In this document: positions 21,731 to 33,831 of the stretch, in pieces
Numbering within the stretch: position 1 is the first letter of the stretch
Layout: every line of letters starts with the position of its first letter
Assembly: GCF_001613245.1 (NCBI RefSeq)
Contig: NZ_BDBZ01000003.1
Location: forward strand, 44,074-108,073
Origin: Nocardia speluncae NBRC 108251
GTDB taxonomy: Bacteria > Actinomycetota > Actinomycetes > Mycobacteriales > Mycobacteriaceae
DNA length: 64,000 nucleotides
Reading direction: 5' to 3'
Made by a program: the position numbers and the translations under genes
The notes under the pieces: model-generated
The model's database searches: none
The model's input: the letters and a program-made list of their open reading frames with translations, nothing else
What the model was told of the DNA's origin: nothing

Positions 21731-24574
21731 TCACCCGGAGTTCCGCAGCGCTGTCGCCAGGCCGTTCATGGTGAGCAGAATCCCCCGCTTGACCAGTTCG
21801 GAATCGTCCCCGCCGCGCCACCGGCGCAGCAGTTCGACCTGCATCTGGTTCAACGGCTCCAGGTAGGGGAACCGGTTGTGGATGGATTCCGACAGTGACG
21901 GGTTGTCGGCCAGGAGGTGATCGTTCCCGGTGATCGCCGCGTGCATGGCGACCGTCCGGGCATGCTCGCGTTCGATCATCCCGAAGATCCGCTCACGCAG
22001 TTCGCTGTCCTCGACGAGTTCGGCATAGCGGGCAGCGATCGCGAGATCGCTTTTGGCCATCACCTGGGCGAGGTTCGACAGCACGGTGCGGAAGAACGGC
22101 CACCTCCGGTACAGGTCCGCCAGACGGGTGAGCCGCTCCGGGTCGCCGCCCACCCATTCCTCGAGCGCGGTCCCGGTTCCGTACCAGCCGGGCAGCATCA
22201 CCCGGGCCTGGCTCCAGGACATCACCCACGGAATGGCGCGGAGATCGCCCACGGATTTCGTGGGTTTACGGGACGACGGGCGGCTACCGATATTGAGATC
22301 GCCGACCTCGGCGACAGGTGTCGATTGCCGGAAGTAGTCGACGAAACCGGGGGTGTCGTGCACGAGCCGGGCGTAGGCGGCGCGGGCGCGGGCGGCGAGA
22401 TCGTCCATGAGGGCGTAGGCCGATTCGGCGTCGGGCCCCAGACCCTCGACGTCGAGCAGCGTCGATTCGAGCGTGCCCGCGATCAGCGATTCCAGGTTGC
22501 GATACGCCGAACCGGGTTCAGCGTACTTCGCCGCGATCACCTCCCCTTGTTCGGTGAGTCGCAGCGCCCCGCGCACCGCTCCGGCGGGCTGGGCCAGGAT
22601 CGCGTCGTAGCTGCGCCCGCCGCCCCGGCCCACGGTGCCACCACGACCGTGGAATAGCCGCAACCGGATTCCCTGCTCGCGGGCCAGTTCCACCAGATCC
22701 AGCTCGGCGCGGTACAGCGCCCAGTTGGCGGCCAGATATCCGCCGTCCTTGTTCGAATCGGAGTACCCCAGCATCACCTCCTGCCGCATACCGCGCGCGA
22801 CCAGCAGTTCCCGATACTCCGGAACCCGCAGCGCCGCAGCGAGTGTGGCGGCACCGGCCGCGAGATCCTCGATGGTTTCGAACAGCGGCACGATCCCGGT
22901 CGGGCAGAACGGGGCGCCACCGGCCGCACCGGGATCGAGCAGGCCCCCCTCCTTCAGCAGCAGGGCCGCCTCGAGCAGATCGCTGACCGAGGTGCACATG
23001 GAGATGATGTAGTTGGGGACCGCTTCGGGCCCGAGCGCACCCACCACTTCGGCTGCGGCCCGGATGATGCCCAGTTCCTTGGCTGCCAGCTCGCTCAGCC
23101 GCGCATGCGGGCCCAGCAGCGGACGACGGGTACGCAGTTCGCGGGTGAGCAGGTCCACCCGATCGGCCTCGGGCAGGCTCGCGTAGTCCTGGTGTACGCC
23201 CGCCCAGGCCAGCAGTTCGGCGACAACCTCTTCGTGGGTTTCGGAGTTCTGCCGCATATCCAGGCCCTGCAGATGGAACCCGAAGGTTTCCACGGTATGC
23301 CGCAGGGTGCCCAGTCGGTCGTCGGCGAGCAAACCGTCACCACTCGCCCGCAGAGAGGCATCCACGGCGTCCAGATCGTCCAGCAGTTCCTGCGGTGACG
23401 CATAGGGGCGGATACCGGACACCACCGAACCCCGGCCGGTGAAGTCCCGCAGTGGGCTGTCACTCGCGGCGACCGAATCCGGAAGGGTCGCCGCGGCATC
23501 GGTATCGCCTGCTCCCACGGTGCGCAGCGCCTCCCGTGCGGTTACTGTAAGCCGCGCCCGGATACCGTAGAGCGCCCGGCGATACGGTTCGTCGGCATGG
23601 ATGTCCGGGTCCGGATAGCCCGCATCCGACAGCGTCCGCACGGCGGGGGTCACCGGCACCAGCCGCGCCGACAATGCCAGCGTTTTCTCCAGCTGCACCA
23701 GGTCGCGCAGGTACCGGCCGAAGGCGACCCCCGCAGCGTGCGCCGCGGCGGTCCGCACCACCTCGGCGGTCACATACGGGTTACCGTCCCGGTCGCCCCC
23801 GATCCACGACCCGGTGCGCAGGATCGGTTTCGGCAGCAGCCGCTGCTCGGGCCAGCGCGCCCACAGCGCCGCCCGGACATCGGCGTTGATCGCCGGGATC
23901 ACATCGAGCAGCGTCAGCTCGTAATACCGCAGTCCGACCGCGATCTCGTCCTGGATTCGCAACCGGGACAACCGGATCAGCGCCGTCCGCCACAGGGTGA
24001 GCACCTGGCGGCGGATCTCGCGATCGAGGGCGGGCTGTTCGGCCGCCGCGGCGCGCAACCGCTGCCGCATGAGATCGGTGATCCGGGTCTGGGTGTCGAA
24101 TACGGTGCGCCGGCGGGTCTCGGTGGGATGAGCGGTGATCACCGGCGACACCAGGGCATCGGCGAGCAATTCGGCCACCCGCTCCCCACGCACCCCCGCC
24201 GCGTCCAGCTTCCGGTAGGTGGCGGCCAGCGAAGAGTCCTGGGGCGGCTCCCCCGCCGCCTCGTGCACGGCGCGACGGCGGTCACGCTGGATATCCTCGG
24301 CCAGATTCGCCAGCAGCACGAAATAACTGAACGCCCGGATCAACGGCAGCGCCACGGCGGTATCCACGCCGGTCAGCATCTCGGCGACCGCGCTGCGCCG
24401 CACCTCCTCCCGGCGCACCCGGAATGCCTCCACCCGGACCTTCTCCACGAGGTCGAATACCTCCGGCCCCTCGTGATCGCGGATGGTATCCCCGAGTACT
24501 CCACCGAGGAACCGGATATCCTCGCGGAGCGGCCGGGTCGCGTCGTTTCCACTGCCGGTCTGCGCGTCTCCCAT
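21731..24574 (-). CDS. ppc: Phosphoenolpyruvate carboxylase
   Basis: 947 residues, a normal length. PEP carboxylase turns phosphoenolpyruvate and bicarbonate into oxaloacetate, replenishing the TCA cycle. Signatures present: TAHPTE at 147-152 with the catalytic His, [10 protein letters not shown], the glycine loop [13 protein letters not shown], and the C-terminal ...RNSG, close to the usual RNTG. The ATG at 24574 is preferred because the upstream in-frame residues are Arg/Pro filler. It stands alone: a separate membrane-protein gene lies upstream on the same strand. Confidence 0.97.
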   Translation of the reverse strand: MGDAQTGSGNDATRPLREDIRFLGGVLGDTIRDHEGPEVFDLVEKVRVEAFRVRREEVRRSAVAEMLTGVDTAVALPLIRAFSYFVLLANLAEDIQRDRRRAVHEAAGEPPQDSSLAATYRKLDAAGVRGERVAELLADALVSPVITAHPTETRRRTVFDTQTRITDLMRQRLRAAAAEQPALDREIRRQVLTLWRTALIRLSRLRIQDEIAVGLRYYELTLLDVIPAINADVRAALWARWPEQRLLPKPILRTGSWIGGDRDGNPYVTAEVVRTAAAHAAGVAFGRYLRDLVQLEKTLALSARLVPVTPAVRTLSDAGYPDPDIHADEPYRRALYGIRARLTVTAREALRTVGAGDTDAAATLPDSVAASDSPLRDFTGRGSVVSGIRPYASPQELLDDLDAVDASLRASGDGLLADDRLGTLRHTVETFGFHLQGLDMRQNSETHEEVVAELLAWAGVHQDYASLPEADRVDLLTRELRTRRPLLGPHARLSELAAKELGIIRAAAEVVGALGPEAVPNYIISMCTSVSDLLEAALLLKEGGLLDPGAAGGAPFCPTGIVPLFETIEDLAAGAATLAAALRVPEYRELLVARGMRQEVMLGYSDSNKDGGYLAANWALYRAELDLVELAREQGIRLRLFHGRGGTVGRGGGRSYDAILAQPAGAVRGALRLTEQGEVIAAKYAEPGSAYRNLESLIAGTLESTLLDVEGLGPDAESAYALMDDLAARARAAYARLVHDTPGFVDYFRQSTPVAEVGDLNIGSRPSSRKPTKSVGDLRAIPWVMSWSQARVMLPGWYGTGTALEEWVGGDPERLTRLADLYRRWPFFRTVLSNLAQVMAKSDLAIAARYAELVEDSELRERIFGMIEREHARTVAMHAAITGNDHLLADNPSLSESIHNRFPYLEPLNQMQVELLRRWRGGDDSELVKRGILLTMNGLATALRNSG

Positions 24575-24640
24575 GGTCGGACAGTATGGTCGCCCGACCC
24601 GCCCCGGTCTGTGACGACGCACACGGCCGCGCCGAAACCG

Positions 24641-25327
24641 TCAATCGATCGCCCGGCGCTGCCCCGGCGGCACCGGTACCCGCCCGGGACCCGACAACCA
24701 CATCGCGGTTGCGACGAATCCCCATGCGAAGACGAGTTCGGCGACGTTGGTCAGCAGCATCGGCAGCATGGCCGCGGAGACCACCGCCATCGTCGCGGTT
24801 GTCACCGTCCACAGCCGGTATCCGCGCACCCGCCAGACCGCCACGGCCGCGACCAGCACCACCAGCACCGTGATCACCGGCGGCAGGATCCCTGCCAGGG
24901 ACGAGTGTTCAGTTGTATAGCGGATCGTCCCGGCCCATTCGGCCGGTCGCAGGCTCAGCCGGGTCAGTTCGCCGAACACACCCAGCGCTGTCACCGACAG
25001 CATCCCGGCGTAGACGGCCGCCCGAACCCACAGCCGGCGCATCCACACCACACCCGCCAGACCGGCCGCGGCGCACGCCCACGGCATCAGCAGCGGAGTG
25101 AGCACGATATGCGCGACGAACCGGAAGACCGACAACGTCTCCAGAAATGCGCCGACGCCGATCCAGCGGCCCGCCGCCAGAATGGCGTTGTCGTACACCA
25201 GAGCCGCACACACCAGAGCGGGCACAACAAGCATGCGGTCACCGGTACGGCGGTACCGCATACCGCACCAGCCGACCAACGCCAGTTGCCCAGCGGCGAG
25301 TATCGCGAAAAGAATCGATGCCGGCAC
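24641..25327 (-). CDS. Multi-pass membrane protein
   Basis: A protein of 228 residues with about seven predicted membrane helices, beginning MPASILFAILAAGQLALVGW and ending in a short basic tail. Similar uncharacterised proteins are widespread in actinobacteria. No catalytic motif is evident. It lies 66 bp upstream of ppc on the same strand; a shared transcript is possible but nothing links the functions. Confidence 0.75.
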   Translation of the reverse strand: MPASILFAILAAGQLALVGWCGMRYRRTGDRMLVVPALVCAALVYDNAILAAGRWIGVGAFLETLSVFRFVAHIVLTPLLMPWACAAAGLAGVVWMRRLWVRAAVYAGMLSVTALGVFGELTRLSLRPAEWAGTIRYTTEHSSLAGILPPVITVLVVLVAAVAVWRVRGYRLWTVTTATMAVVSAAMLPMLLTNVAELVFAWGFVATAMWLSGPGRVPVPPGQRRAID

Positions 25328-25513
25328 GGCTACCCTTTCCGGCCCGCTCGACCGCCGACCCGCGGCCCACCCTACTTCCGGGGCCGCGGCCGGCCGGGAC
25401 GGTCCGCTGTCGAACAGTGTGGCTCACCGGCAAACAGCGAACGAGCCCTTACCAACACGGTCGCTACACCCGCCCCGCCGGCCGGTCGTCACGCTGTCAC
25501 GGCCGACCGGTCG

Positions 25514-26692
25514 TCACGCTGTCAGGGCCGCCTCGGCTGGACGCCCGCCGAGGACGGCGCGGCAACACGAGGCCACCAGCAGCGCGATCGCAACGAGTAC
25601 ACCGCTGCTCACGACCGGCCCCAGCGACCCCAACCGCGTTCCCAGGGCGATTGCGGCCACAACCGGTCCCACCGCGGCCCCGATATTGAGCGCGGTGGTC
25701 GCATAGGACCCGGCCATGGCCGGCGCCGCCGCGGCCTCGTACAGGACGCGGGTGATCAAGGTGCCACCGATCGCGAAGGACAGCGCGCCCTGGACGAAGA
25801 CGAGGACGAGCAACACCGTGGGCCGGTCCGCGCAGACCGCCGTTGCGAACCATCCCGCGCACAGCAGCGGACCCCCGACCGCAACCACGGCCCCGGGACG
25901 GGCGTCGGACAGCCGGCCTGCGACGGTGACTCCGGCGAAGGACCCGATACCGAAGAGCACCAGCGCCGCCGGCACCCACAGCTCGCCCAGTCCGGCCCGG
26001 TCCGTCACCAGCGGAGCAAGAAAGGTGAACGCGGCGAAGGTCGCGGCATTCACCAGGGCGCCGAGCAGCATGACGGCCATCAGCCGGGGCCGGGCCAGCA
26101 CTGCGAGTTCGGCAGCCAGGCCCGGTCCACGGTTCTCCGCTTCCCGCACCCGCGCGGGGATACCGGTGAGCACGCCGATCGCGGCGGGCACGCAGAGCAG
26201 CGCGACCGCCCAGAAGGTGACGCGCCAGCCGAATACCGCACCCAGCAGCGCGCCACCGGGCACACCCGCGATAGTGGCCATGGTGGTTCCCGACAGCAGT
26301 ACCGCCAGTGCGCGACCTCGCCGATCCGCCGGGACCAGTCCGGTGGCGGCGGTCAGGGCGACGGCGAGAAATCCGGCGTTGGCGAGGGCGGCGACCACCC
26401 GGGTCGCCACGAGCACAGTGAACTCGCCGGTGACGGCGCCGGCGATATGCGCCGCCAGGAACACGGCCACGAAGACCAGCAGGCTCGACCGCACCGGCCG
26501 ATTCCGCGCCAGCACCGCCATCACCGGTGCGCCGACGGCCATGCCGATAGCGAACGCCGAGGTCAGCAGTCCCGTACTGGCCAGATCGACGCCGAGATCG
26601 GCAGCGATGTCCGGGACGAGCCCGGCGAGCATGAATTCCGAGGTACCCATGGCGAAAACCGCCATGGCGAGCAGATAGAGGGCAAAAGGCAT
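25514..26692 (-). CDS. MFS exporter of the Cmx/CmrA (chloramphenicol efflux) type
   Basis: A protein of 392 residues with 12 membrane helices. The opening MPFALYLLAMAVFAMGTSEF, then MLAGLVPDIAADLGVDLAS and TGLLTSAFAIGMAVGAP, is the pattern of the DHA1 subfamily that includes Cmx and CmrA of corynebacteria and rhodococci, which pump out chloramphenicol. The motif RRGRALAVLLSGTTMATIAG is the typical central loop. Actual substrates may differ. The start is the ATG at 26692. No regulator gene is adjacent. Confidence 0.85.
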   Translation of the reverse strand: MPFALYLLAMAVFAMGTSEFMLAGLVPDIAADLGVDLASTGLLTSAFAIGMAVGAPVMAVLARNRPVRSSLLVFVAVFLAAHIAGAVTGEFTVLVATRVVAALANAGFLAVALTAATGLVPADRRGRALAVLLSGTTMATIAGVPGGALLGAVFGWRVTFWAVALLCVPAAIGVLTGIPARVREAENRGPGLAAELAVLARPRLMAVMLLGALVNAATFAAFTFLAPLVTDRAGLGELWVPAALVLFGIGSFAGVTVAGRLSDARPGAVVAVGGPLLCAGWFATAVCADRPTVLLVLVFVQGALSFAIGGTLITRVLYEAAAAPAMAGSYATTALNIGAAVGPVVAAIALGTRLGSLGPVVSSGVLVAIALLVASCCRAVLGGRPAEAALTA

Positions 26693-26927
26693 CGCAAGCT
26701 CCGAGGTGGGAGAGACAGGGCATAACGTCTCGCCACCCCGGTCAGCTACCCGGAGGTCGACTGCGGGCGGTTACCGCCGACCGGACGGCACCGCTGTGGA
26801 ACGAGGGATCAGGGGCTGACGGGGGTGACCGGCAGCCCTGCTCTGGATGCCTCTGGACTCGACATGCCAGGCAGGTTACCCAGTGACCCGCCCGCGGCGC
26901 ATCGCCTTTTCCGTCACCGGTTATCGG

Positions 26928-27281
26928 TCAGGCGGTGGAATCCGGCCGGACCCGCACCGTCACCCGGCCTTTCTCGTCGCGCCGTGCCGTCGCATGCCCG
27001 CGCAGCTGCCCCTCCCGGAAATGCAGCAGTATCGGGCTGCCCTCGCCGAGAAAATTGCGCCACCACTTTTTCTTATCGGGCATCGCCACGCGGATGACGT
27101 ATTCGTCACCTTTCTTCACGAAGTTGACCGGAGTACGGAAAACCCGACCCGACCGCCGGCCCACATACTCGACCTCCGCGAAAGTCTTGCCCATCAGCGG
27201 CCCCAGCACCGGAACGCCCAGCAAGGCCACCATTGCGCTGTTGAACCCTCGCACCGCACGGCCCATCGGTGTTGATGCCAC
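26928..27281 (-). CDS. Ddn-like (DUF385) deazaflavin-dependent nitroreductase-family protein
   Basis: A protein of 117 residues related to Ddn/DUF385 proteins, small split-barrel F420-dependent reductases. Family features include FNSAMVALLGVPVLGPLMGK, the strand FAEVEYVGRRSGRVFRTPVN and a core with WWRNFLGEGSPI. GTG 27281 is preferred for its AGGAGG 8 bases upstream; the longer frame is filler. Divergent from mscL. A quinone- or nitro-reductase role is possible; the substrate is unknown. Confidence 0.8.
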   Translation of the reverse strand: MASTPMGRAVRGFNSAMVALLGVPVLGPLMGKTFAEVEYVGRRSGRVFRTPVNFVKKGDEYVIRVAMPDKKKWWRNFLGEGSPILLHFREGQLRGHATARRDEKGRVTVRVRPDSTA

Positions 27282-27595
27282 GGAATCCTCCTGGTAGATA
27301 GCGATATGCCCGGTAATTCCCGACCCTAGCGGCTCCCCGGGGCCTGTGCCGGTCGCGACCAGCGGCCGGGCCCGCCCCTCGAGCACCGAGATCGCCGGGT
27401 TCCGAGGTGCCGGGCACCCGTGCGGCGTGGAACGGACCGTCCGCCCGCACCGGGAGGACGGTTTGCGCGCCGTCTGCTGGGCTGCCACTATCACCTGCCG
27501 TATGGTGCCGGACCTGGGACGGTCACCGCGATCGATCTGCCGGCCGGGGCCCCGCCCGGCGGTGTACAGCAGCGTTTCGATACGGAGTTGGGTGG

Positions 27596-28048
27596 ATGTT
27601 CAAGGGTTTCAAAGACTTTCTGATGCGCGGCAACGTCATCGACCTCGCCGTCGCGGTGGTGATGGGCACCGCGTTCACCGCGATCGTCACCTCGGTGACC
27701 AAAGGTGTGCTGGAACCCCTGCTGGCCGTGCTGGGTGGCAGCAGCCAGCTCGGTTTCGGCGTCACCCTGGTCGCGGGTAAACCCGCGACCTTCATCGCGC
27801 TGGGCCCGATCATCAGCGCCGCCATCAATTTCGTCATGGTCGCGGCGGTGCTGTACTTCGCGTTGATCCTGCCGATGAAAACCGTGCAGAAGCGGTACCT
27901 GGCGCGCAAGGGCGCCGATACGGAGAAGCCGGTCCCGACCGATACCGAACTGCTGATCGAGATCCGCGATCTATTGGCCGAACGCGCCGCCGCGGAACGA
28001 ACCGGGTCCGAGGGCAACGGTTCGGGGAAAGAGCCGGCGCGGATGTAG
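27596..28048 (+). CDS. mscL: Large-conductance mechanosensitive channel
   Basis: A protein of 150 residues. MscL forms a homopentameric inner-membrane pore that opens on membrane stretch and saves cells from hypo-osmotic shock. The N-terminal amphipathic helix and first membrane helix (MFKGFKDFLMRGNVIDLAVA, then VVMGTAFTAIVTSV) and the second helix (IISAAINFVMVAAVLYFALI) are typical, as is the charged C-terminal helical bundle (TELLIEIRDLLAE). ATG 27596 is the conserved start. The tail is slightly longer than in E. coli. Confidence 0.96.
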   Translation: MFKGFKDFLMRGNVIDLAVAVVMGTAFTAIVTSVTKGVLEPLLAVLGGSSQLGFGVTLVAGKPATFIALGPIISAAINFVMVAAVLYFALILPMKTVQKRYLARKGADTEKPVPTDTELLIEIRDLLAERAAAERTGSEGNGSGKEPARM

Positions 28049-28138
28049 TCGCCGGCGTCCCGGGTAGACCGAACCGGGAAGGGCACGGCGCCGATGCCTG
28101 TTCGGTCCGCAGTGGCGAGGTGGTCGGCCGATCCGGCG

Positions 28139-29182
28139 TTATACCGCGGGCGTGAGGATCGTCAAGACCTCATCCGAGTAGTAGAACGGCGCCAAGCGTT
28201 CCCTGAGGAGCCGTGCCAGTATGCCGTCGCGATTCGCGGCCTCCACCACGGCGGGGCCGTAGCGCAGGATCTCGGTGACGATGTCGTCACCGGTCAAACC
28301 CAGCTCCCCGAGTACGGCGGCCAGGGTGTGGTCGCGATATTTCTCGTGGAACACCTGCACGCATTCGCCGACCAGCAGGCCGAAGTACTCCTTCTCCCGG
28401 GTGGTCACAGCAATCCGGTAGCACAGCCGGACCAGATCGTTCAGGTCCTGTTTGGTGAGGTATTCGCGCAGGCCGCTGATCGGTTCGTCGGCGTGCAGAT
28501 CCCAGAACTCCATCGTGGCGTCGTGTACGGGGGCGTCGCGCAGCATCTCGCGGATCGCGTTGTTGGTGCGTTTGAGCGCATACATGGCGCCCTTACCTGC
28601 GATATCCCCCAGGATGGTGTTGCTCTCGGCGGCCTTACGGGCACGGTCGGCGGCGGACTGGCCGAGCGACATCAACGTGCCCATACCGGGGATCTTCTCG
28701 GCACGCTGCCGGTTGACCTCCACGAAGTCGCCGACCAATTTGTCCACGAATTTGGAGGCGACGGTGGCCACGAGCGGGCTGTCGGTGAGCCGTTCCAGTA
28801 CCCGTTCCTGGGTCTGGTGCATATCGACGATCTTCTGCAGCAATGCCTCGACCGGTTCGCGTTCGACGAGTTCGCCGAGGGTGTGGTCTTCATTTGCGGC
28901 GATGCTGTCGTAGATCGCGTCGGCGAACACACCGACCGTATCGGCGAGCACGGCACTACCGCCCACCTTGTCGACGACCGTGGCGACCGTGGTTTCGAGC
29001 TGCTCCACCCCGACCACGTCACCGGCGGGCACGGCGGCCGCCACCTCCAGGACGGCCGCCACATCGCGGGCGACGACCTCGGCGAACCGGTCGCCGCTCA
29101 CCTCGTCGAGCAGCCACCGCACCTGCGCGTCGAGAAGCCGGTCGGCAAGCGCACGAGCGGTCGGGTCGGCGGTTTCGGTCAT
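28139..29182 (-). CDS. Conserved helical protein of unknown function
   Basis: A 347-residue, almost entirely helical, acidic protein without membrane segments or known catalytic motifs. Two halves are visible: an N-terminal part rich in VVDKVGG and LVEREPVEALLQ-type helices and a C-terminal part starting near MYALKRTNNAIREMLRDAPV. Comparable proteins occur across nocardiae and mycobacteria without assigned function. It lies alone between convergent mscL and a small hypothetical gene. I would not guess a role. Confidence 0.75.
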   Translation of the reverse strand: MTETADPTARALADRLLDAQVRWLLDEVSGDRFAEVVARDVAAVLEVAAAVPAGDVVGVEQLETTVATVVDKVGGSAVLADTVGVFADAIYDSIAANEDHTLGELVEREPVEALLQKIVDMHQTQERVLERLTDSPLVATVASKFVDKLVGDFVEVNRQRAEKIPGMGTLMSLGQSAADRARKAAESNTILGDIAGKGAMYALKRTNNAIREMLRDAPVHDATMEFWDLHADEPISGLREYLTKQDLNDLVRLCYRIAVTTREKEYFGLLVGECVQVFHEKYRDHTLAAVLGELGLTGDDIVTEILRYGPAVVEAANRDGILARLLRERLAPFYYSDEVLTILTPAV

Positions 29183-29444
29183 CGGATCATCCCTTTTCGA
29201 CGGTGGTACCGGCCCGCCGCGAGCCGGAAATGGCCGTGGGGGCGCTGTAGCCAGACGACCCTATACCGGGTCCGGCACCGGCGGCACGCTTGTCTGAGAC
29301 AGACCCCGCGGCTCGCGGAGCTCGCCCCGAGCCACCCCGGAGACACACTGTCGCGCAGGAGACGACTTGCGGAAACCACTGGGCCGACCGGTCCGGCGAT
29401 AGCCCACCGGCGCTCGGGTGCGCAGGATCACAGCCCGCCCGTAC

Positions 29445-29933
29445 CTACCGGCGGTCGCCCTCGTGCAGGGAGGTCCTGATCTGTTCGAGGCGCTCGCGCG
29501 CCGCCTGTTCCCGTGCTTCCCACTGTTCTTCGACACCGCGCCCGGCCGCGGAGTTCCGATCGAGCTCCCGGTGGCCGAACGCTGTTCCGATCCGCCGCTG
29601 CACCTTGTCACGGACAGAGTCGAATGTCGGCATTCCAGCACCGGTATAACCGGCCGTAGCGGTGCCACTTCCGGCCAGGGTGCCGATACCTCCGGGCTGC
29701 GACACCGACCCCACCTCACCGCCGGTGGGAATCCCCGCCGGCGCGGGCGGCGCGATCACGGCCGGATCAGCGCGGCCGGTTTCCGATAGCAACCGGGTCG
29801 CGACCTCGTACAGAGAAGCCAGTTCTTCCCGGCCCGCCGTGGCGACGACCAGCACGGCCAGCAACTGCTCGTCGGGCAGGGCCGCCAACCGCGCGGCGAG
29901 CGCGCCCGGATCGCCTGCGTTCGGTTCACTCAT
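29445..29933 (-). CDS. Small hypothetical protein with disordered centre
   Basis: A protein of 162 residues. An N-terminal helical part (ALAARLAALPDEQLLAVLVV) is followed by a Gly/Pro/Thr-rich disordered linker (about 60-98) and a charged, probably coiled C-terminal helix (EEQWEAREQAARERLEQIRT). No family is recognised. It lies between the helical hypothetical gene and pheT on the same strand. Confidence 0.6.
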   Translation of the reverse strand: MSEPNAGDPGALAARLAALPDEQLLAVLVVATAGREELASLYEVATRLLSETGRADPAVIAPPAPAGIPTGGEVGSVSQPGGIGTLAGSGTATAGYTGAGMPTFDSVRDKVQRRIGTAFGHRELDRNSAAGRGVEEQWEAREQAARERLEQIRTSLHEGDRR

Positions 29934-30057
29934 GCGACCACCCTACGACTTCCGGCCCGCCCGTTCGGACGGACCGGAAGCCTGGTGCACAGTGAGCACA
30001 GCCGCGTGTTGCCCGGCGGCAGACCGCGCACGGCCGGAGCGTAGGTGGAGTTACCGC

Positions 30058-32559
30058 TCAGGAACGGATCACGGCGCCCACCGCGTCCGTGGCGGCGGCC
30101 ACCGCGGCATCGCGGGCGGCACTGGCTTCGTCCTCGGTGAGAGTGCGGTCGGCGGCGCGGAACCGCAGCGCGTAGGTGAACGATTTACGGCCTTCACCGG
30201 CCTGCGCGCCCTCGTAGACATCGAACAACGCGATATCTTCGAGCAGTTCTCCGCCGCCGGACCGCAACGCCGTCTCGACCGCCGCCGCCGGAACTTCTGC
30301 CGGCACACTCACCGAAACATCCTGCAGCACAGCCGGGAACGGTGAAATGGCCGGCGCCGGCCGGGATTCGATCAGCGGCAGTGCATCCAGGTCGAGTTCC
30401 ACGGCGCAGGTACGCGGCGGCAGACCCGACCGTTCCAGCACACCGGGATGCAATTCACCCGCATACCCGACGACCGTATCGCCGACCACGAGTTCGGCGC
30501 AGCGACCGGGATGCCAGGGCAGGTGCCTGCCGGGCCGCCGCTCGATCCGGACACCGGCGGCCTCGGCGATCACATCGGCGAGAGCGAAGGCATCGGCGGC
30601 CTCGGCGGCCCGGCCCGGCCCCCAGGGGCCGCGCGGTTCGCGGCGGCCGGTCAGGACCAGCGCCACATGTTGCGGCTGCGCGGGCAGCGAGTCCAGTAGT
30701 TCGGTGAGCTGCGCATCGGTGGGACGGCGGTCCACCGGCAGCGGTGCCACCGGTTTGGTCTCCGGACCCGGCAACACCACCTGCGCGATCCCGTAGAGCG
30801 CGAGATCGCGGGCGCCGCGCGAGATATTGCGGGTGGCGATCTCGAGCAGGCCCGGCAACAGGGTCGTCGCCAGTTCGGCGCGTTCGACGTCGAGCGGGTT
30901 CAGCACTCGGGTGGTCGTGCGGCGCGGATCATCGGCCGCCAGGCCCCAGGTGTCGAAAACACCTGCGGGCAGGAACACCGGCGGCGGCACCTCGACGCAG
31001 CCGGCGAAGGCCAGCGCGCGGCTCACCGCCCGGCGGCGCCGCTGCACCGCGGTCAGGCCGCGACCGGCCGGCGCCTGCGGCAGCACCAGCGGAATCTGCT
31101 CGAGACCCTCCAGCCGCAGGACCTCTTCCACCAGATCGGCGGGCTGGACCAGATCCGGCCGCCAGGACGGCGGGGTCACCACCAGCTGGCCGTGGCCGCT
31201 GCTCTCGTCCACGGCGACTTCCACATGGCAGCCGATCTGAGTGAGCCGCCGCGCGGAGGTCCCCGGGGGGTAGTGGACACCGGCCACCCGGTCGGGCAGA
31301 TCGATATCGATCCGGATCGGGTCCACCGGATCGAGCTGGGTGCGGATATCGGTGAGTGTGGGTTCGACCGTGCCGCCGGCGATTTCGGCGAGCAGTGTCG
31401 CGGCGCGGTCCAGCGCGGCCAGATTCAGTTCCGGATCCACCACCCGCTCGTAGCGTTTACTCGCCTCGGACACCAGTTTGTGCCGGCGCGCGGTGCGGTA
31501 GATGAGCAGCGGATCCCAGGTGGCGGCCTCCAGCACCACATCGGTGGTGTCGGCGTTCACCTCGGTGGACGCCCCACCCATCACACCGGCCAGCGACACC
31601 ACTCCGGTGCTGTCGGCGATCACCACGTCCTCGGCGTCGAGTTCGCGTTCGGCGTCGTCGAGGGTGCGCAGGGTTTCGCCGGTCCGGGCGCGCCGGACCA
31701 CCAGGCCACCGCTGAGTTTCGCGGCGTCGAACGCATGCAGCGGCTGCCCCAGTTCGAGCATCACGTAATTGGTCACATCGACCGCGGGCGAGATCGGCCG
31801 CACACCGGACAGCAGCAGCCGCCGCTGCAACCACCACGGACTCACCGCCTGCGGGTCGATCCCGGTCACCCGGCGGACCCCGAACCGGGTGCAGCGCGAT
31901 TCCGGTTCCACCCGCACCGGCCACGCCTCCGGTCCCTCGGGCAGGGTACGAACGGCAGGGTCGGCGTACTCGAGATCGAAACCGCAGGCCAGCTCCCGTG
32001 CCAGGCCACGCACCGAGAAACAGTAGCCGCGGTCGGGAGTGATATTCAGTTCGATCACGGTATCGCCGAGGCCGAGTAGATCGTTGGCGTCGGTACCGGG
32101 CTCGGCGGTACCGGGTTCCAGTACGAGGATCCCGGAGTGGTCCTTACCGATACCGAGCTCGGCGACCGAGCAGATCATGCCGTTGGAGGTGTGCCCGTAG
32201 GTTTTGCGCGAGGAGATGGCGAACCCGCCCGGCAGCACACCGCCCGGCAATACCACGACCACCAGATCGCCGACCGCGAAGTTGGTCGCTCCGCAGACGA
32301 TCTCCTGGAGCTCGGGCGCCCCGATATCGACCTTGCAGAAACGGATGGGTTTCTTGAACTCGGTGAGTTCGGTGATCTCGGCCACCCGCCCGACCACCAG
32401 CGGATGCTCGATCTCGCCGCCCACCGGTTCGAGCCGGTCGACCTCTTCGACCTCGAGCCCGACCCGGACGAAACCGGCGTCGAGTTCCGCCGGTGTGACC
32501 TCCCAGCCGGGGACGGTGCGGCGGATCGTTTCGGTCAGCCAGGACTGCGCTACTCGCAC
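30058..32559 (-). CDS. pheT: Phenylalanyl-tRNA synthetase beta subunit
   Basis: 833 residues. With PheS it forms the tetramer that charges tRNA-Phe. Domain order: N-terminal region ([20 protein letters not shown]), EMAP-type tRNA-binding domain (about 45-150), B3/B4 editing domain in the middle, B5 domain, and a C-terminal FDX-ACB anticodon-binding domain ([18 protein letters not shown]). The start is the GTG at 32559, 28 bp after pheS, matching the known N-terminus; the longer frame is unrelated. Operon pheS-pheT. Confidence 0.97.
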   Translation of the reverse strand: MRVAQSWLTETIRRTVPGWEVTPAELDAGFVRVGLEVEEVDRLEPVGGEIEHPLVVGRVAEITELTEFKKPIRFCKVDIGAPELQEIVCGATNFAVGDLVVVVLPGGVLPGGFAISSRKTYGHTSNGMICSVAELGIGKDHSGILVLEPGTAEPGTDANDLLGLGDTVIELNITPDRGYCFSVRGLARELACGFDLEYADPAVRTLPEGPEAWPVRVEPESRCTRFGVRRVTGIDPQAVSPWWLQRRLLLSGVRPISPAVDVTNYVMLELGQPLHAFDAAKLSGGLVVRRARTGETLRTLDDAERELDAEDVVIADSTGVVSLAGVMGGASTEVNADTTDVVLEAATWDPLLIYRTARRHKLVSEASKRYERVVDPELNLAALDRAATLLAEIAGGTVEPTLTDIRTQLDPVDPIRIDIDLPDRVAGVHYPPGTSARRLTQIGCHVEVAVDESSGHGQLVVTPPSWRPDLVQPADLVEEVLRLEGLEQIPLVLPQAPAGRGLTAVQRRRRAVSRALAFAGCVEVPPPVFLPAGVFDTWGLAADDPRRTTTRVLNPLDVERAELATTLLPGLLEIATRNISRGARDLALYGIAQVVLPGPETKPVAPLPVDRRPTDAQLTELLDSLPAQPQHVALVLTGRREPRGPWGPGRAAEAADAFALADVIAEAAGVRIERRPGRHLPWHPGRCAELVVGDTVVGYAGELHPGVLERSGLPPRTCAVELDLDALPLIESRPAPAISPFPAVLQDVSVSVPAEVPAAAVETALRSGGGELLEDIALFDVYEGAQAGEGRKSFTYALRFRAADRTLTEDEASAARDAAVAAATDAVGAVIRS

Positions 32560-32587
32560 TGTGGGTGTTCGCTCTCTCGCTCGGGAA

Positions 32588-33664
<1,077 letters not shown>

Positions 33665-33831
33665 CTACTCGTCTCTCCCCTAGGCTTCTGTGAGCGGACC
33701 CCGGTAGGCTCCGGCGCCCGTATTGCTGCTGGTGGAATCGTATTCGATGACCGGTGGCCGGTTCACGCCGATATCCCCCGGCGATCACTGCCCGAGTGCG
33801 ACGACACCTCGAACCGGTAAAGTCCCTCACG

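Noticed and set aside
23597..26725. Very long plus-strand open frame (1042 codons) opposite ppc and the MFS gene
   Set aside because: It is the antisense shadow of GC-rich coding DNA: His/Arg/Gln-rich composition, no ribosome binding site, and it spans three real genes.
28094..29479. Plus-strand ORF of 461 codons opposite the helical hypothetical gene
   Set aside because: Antisense shadow; the minus-strand protein has helix-like codon usage and a proper start.
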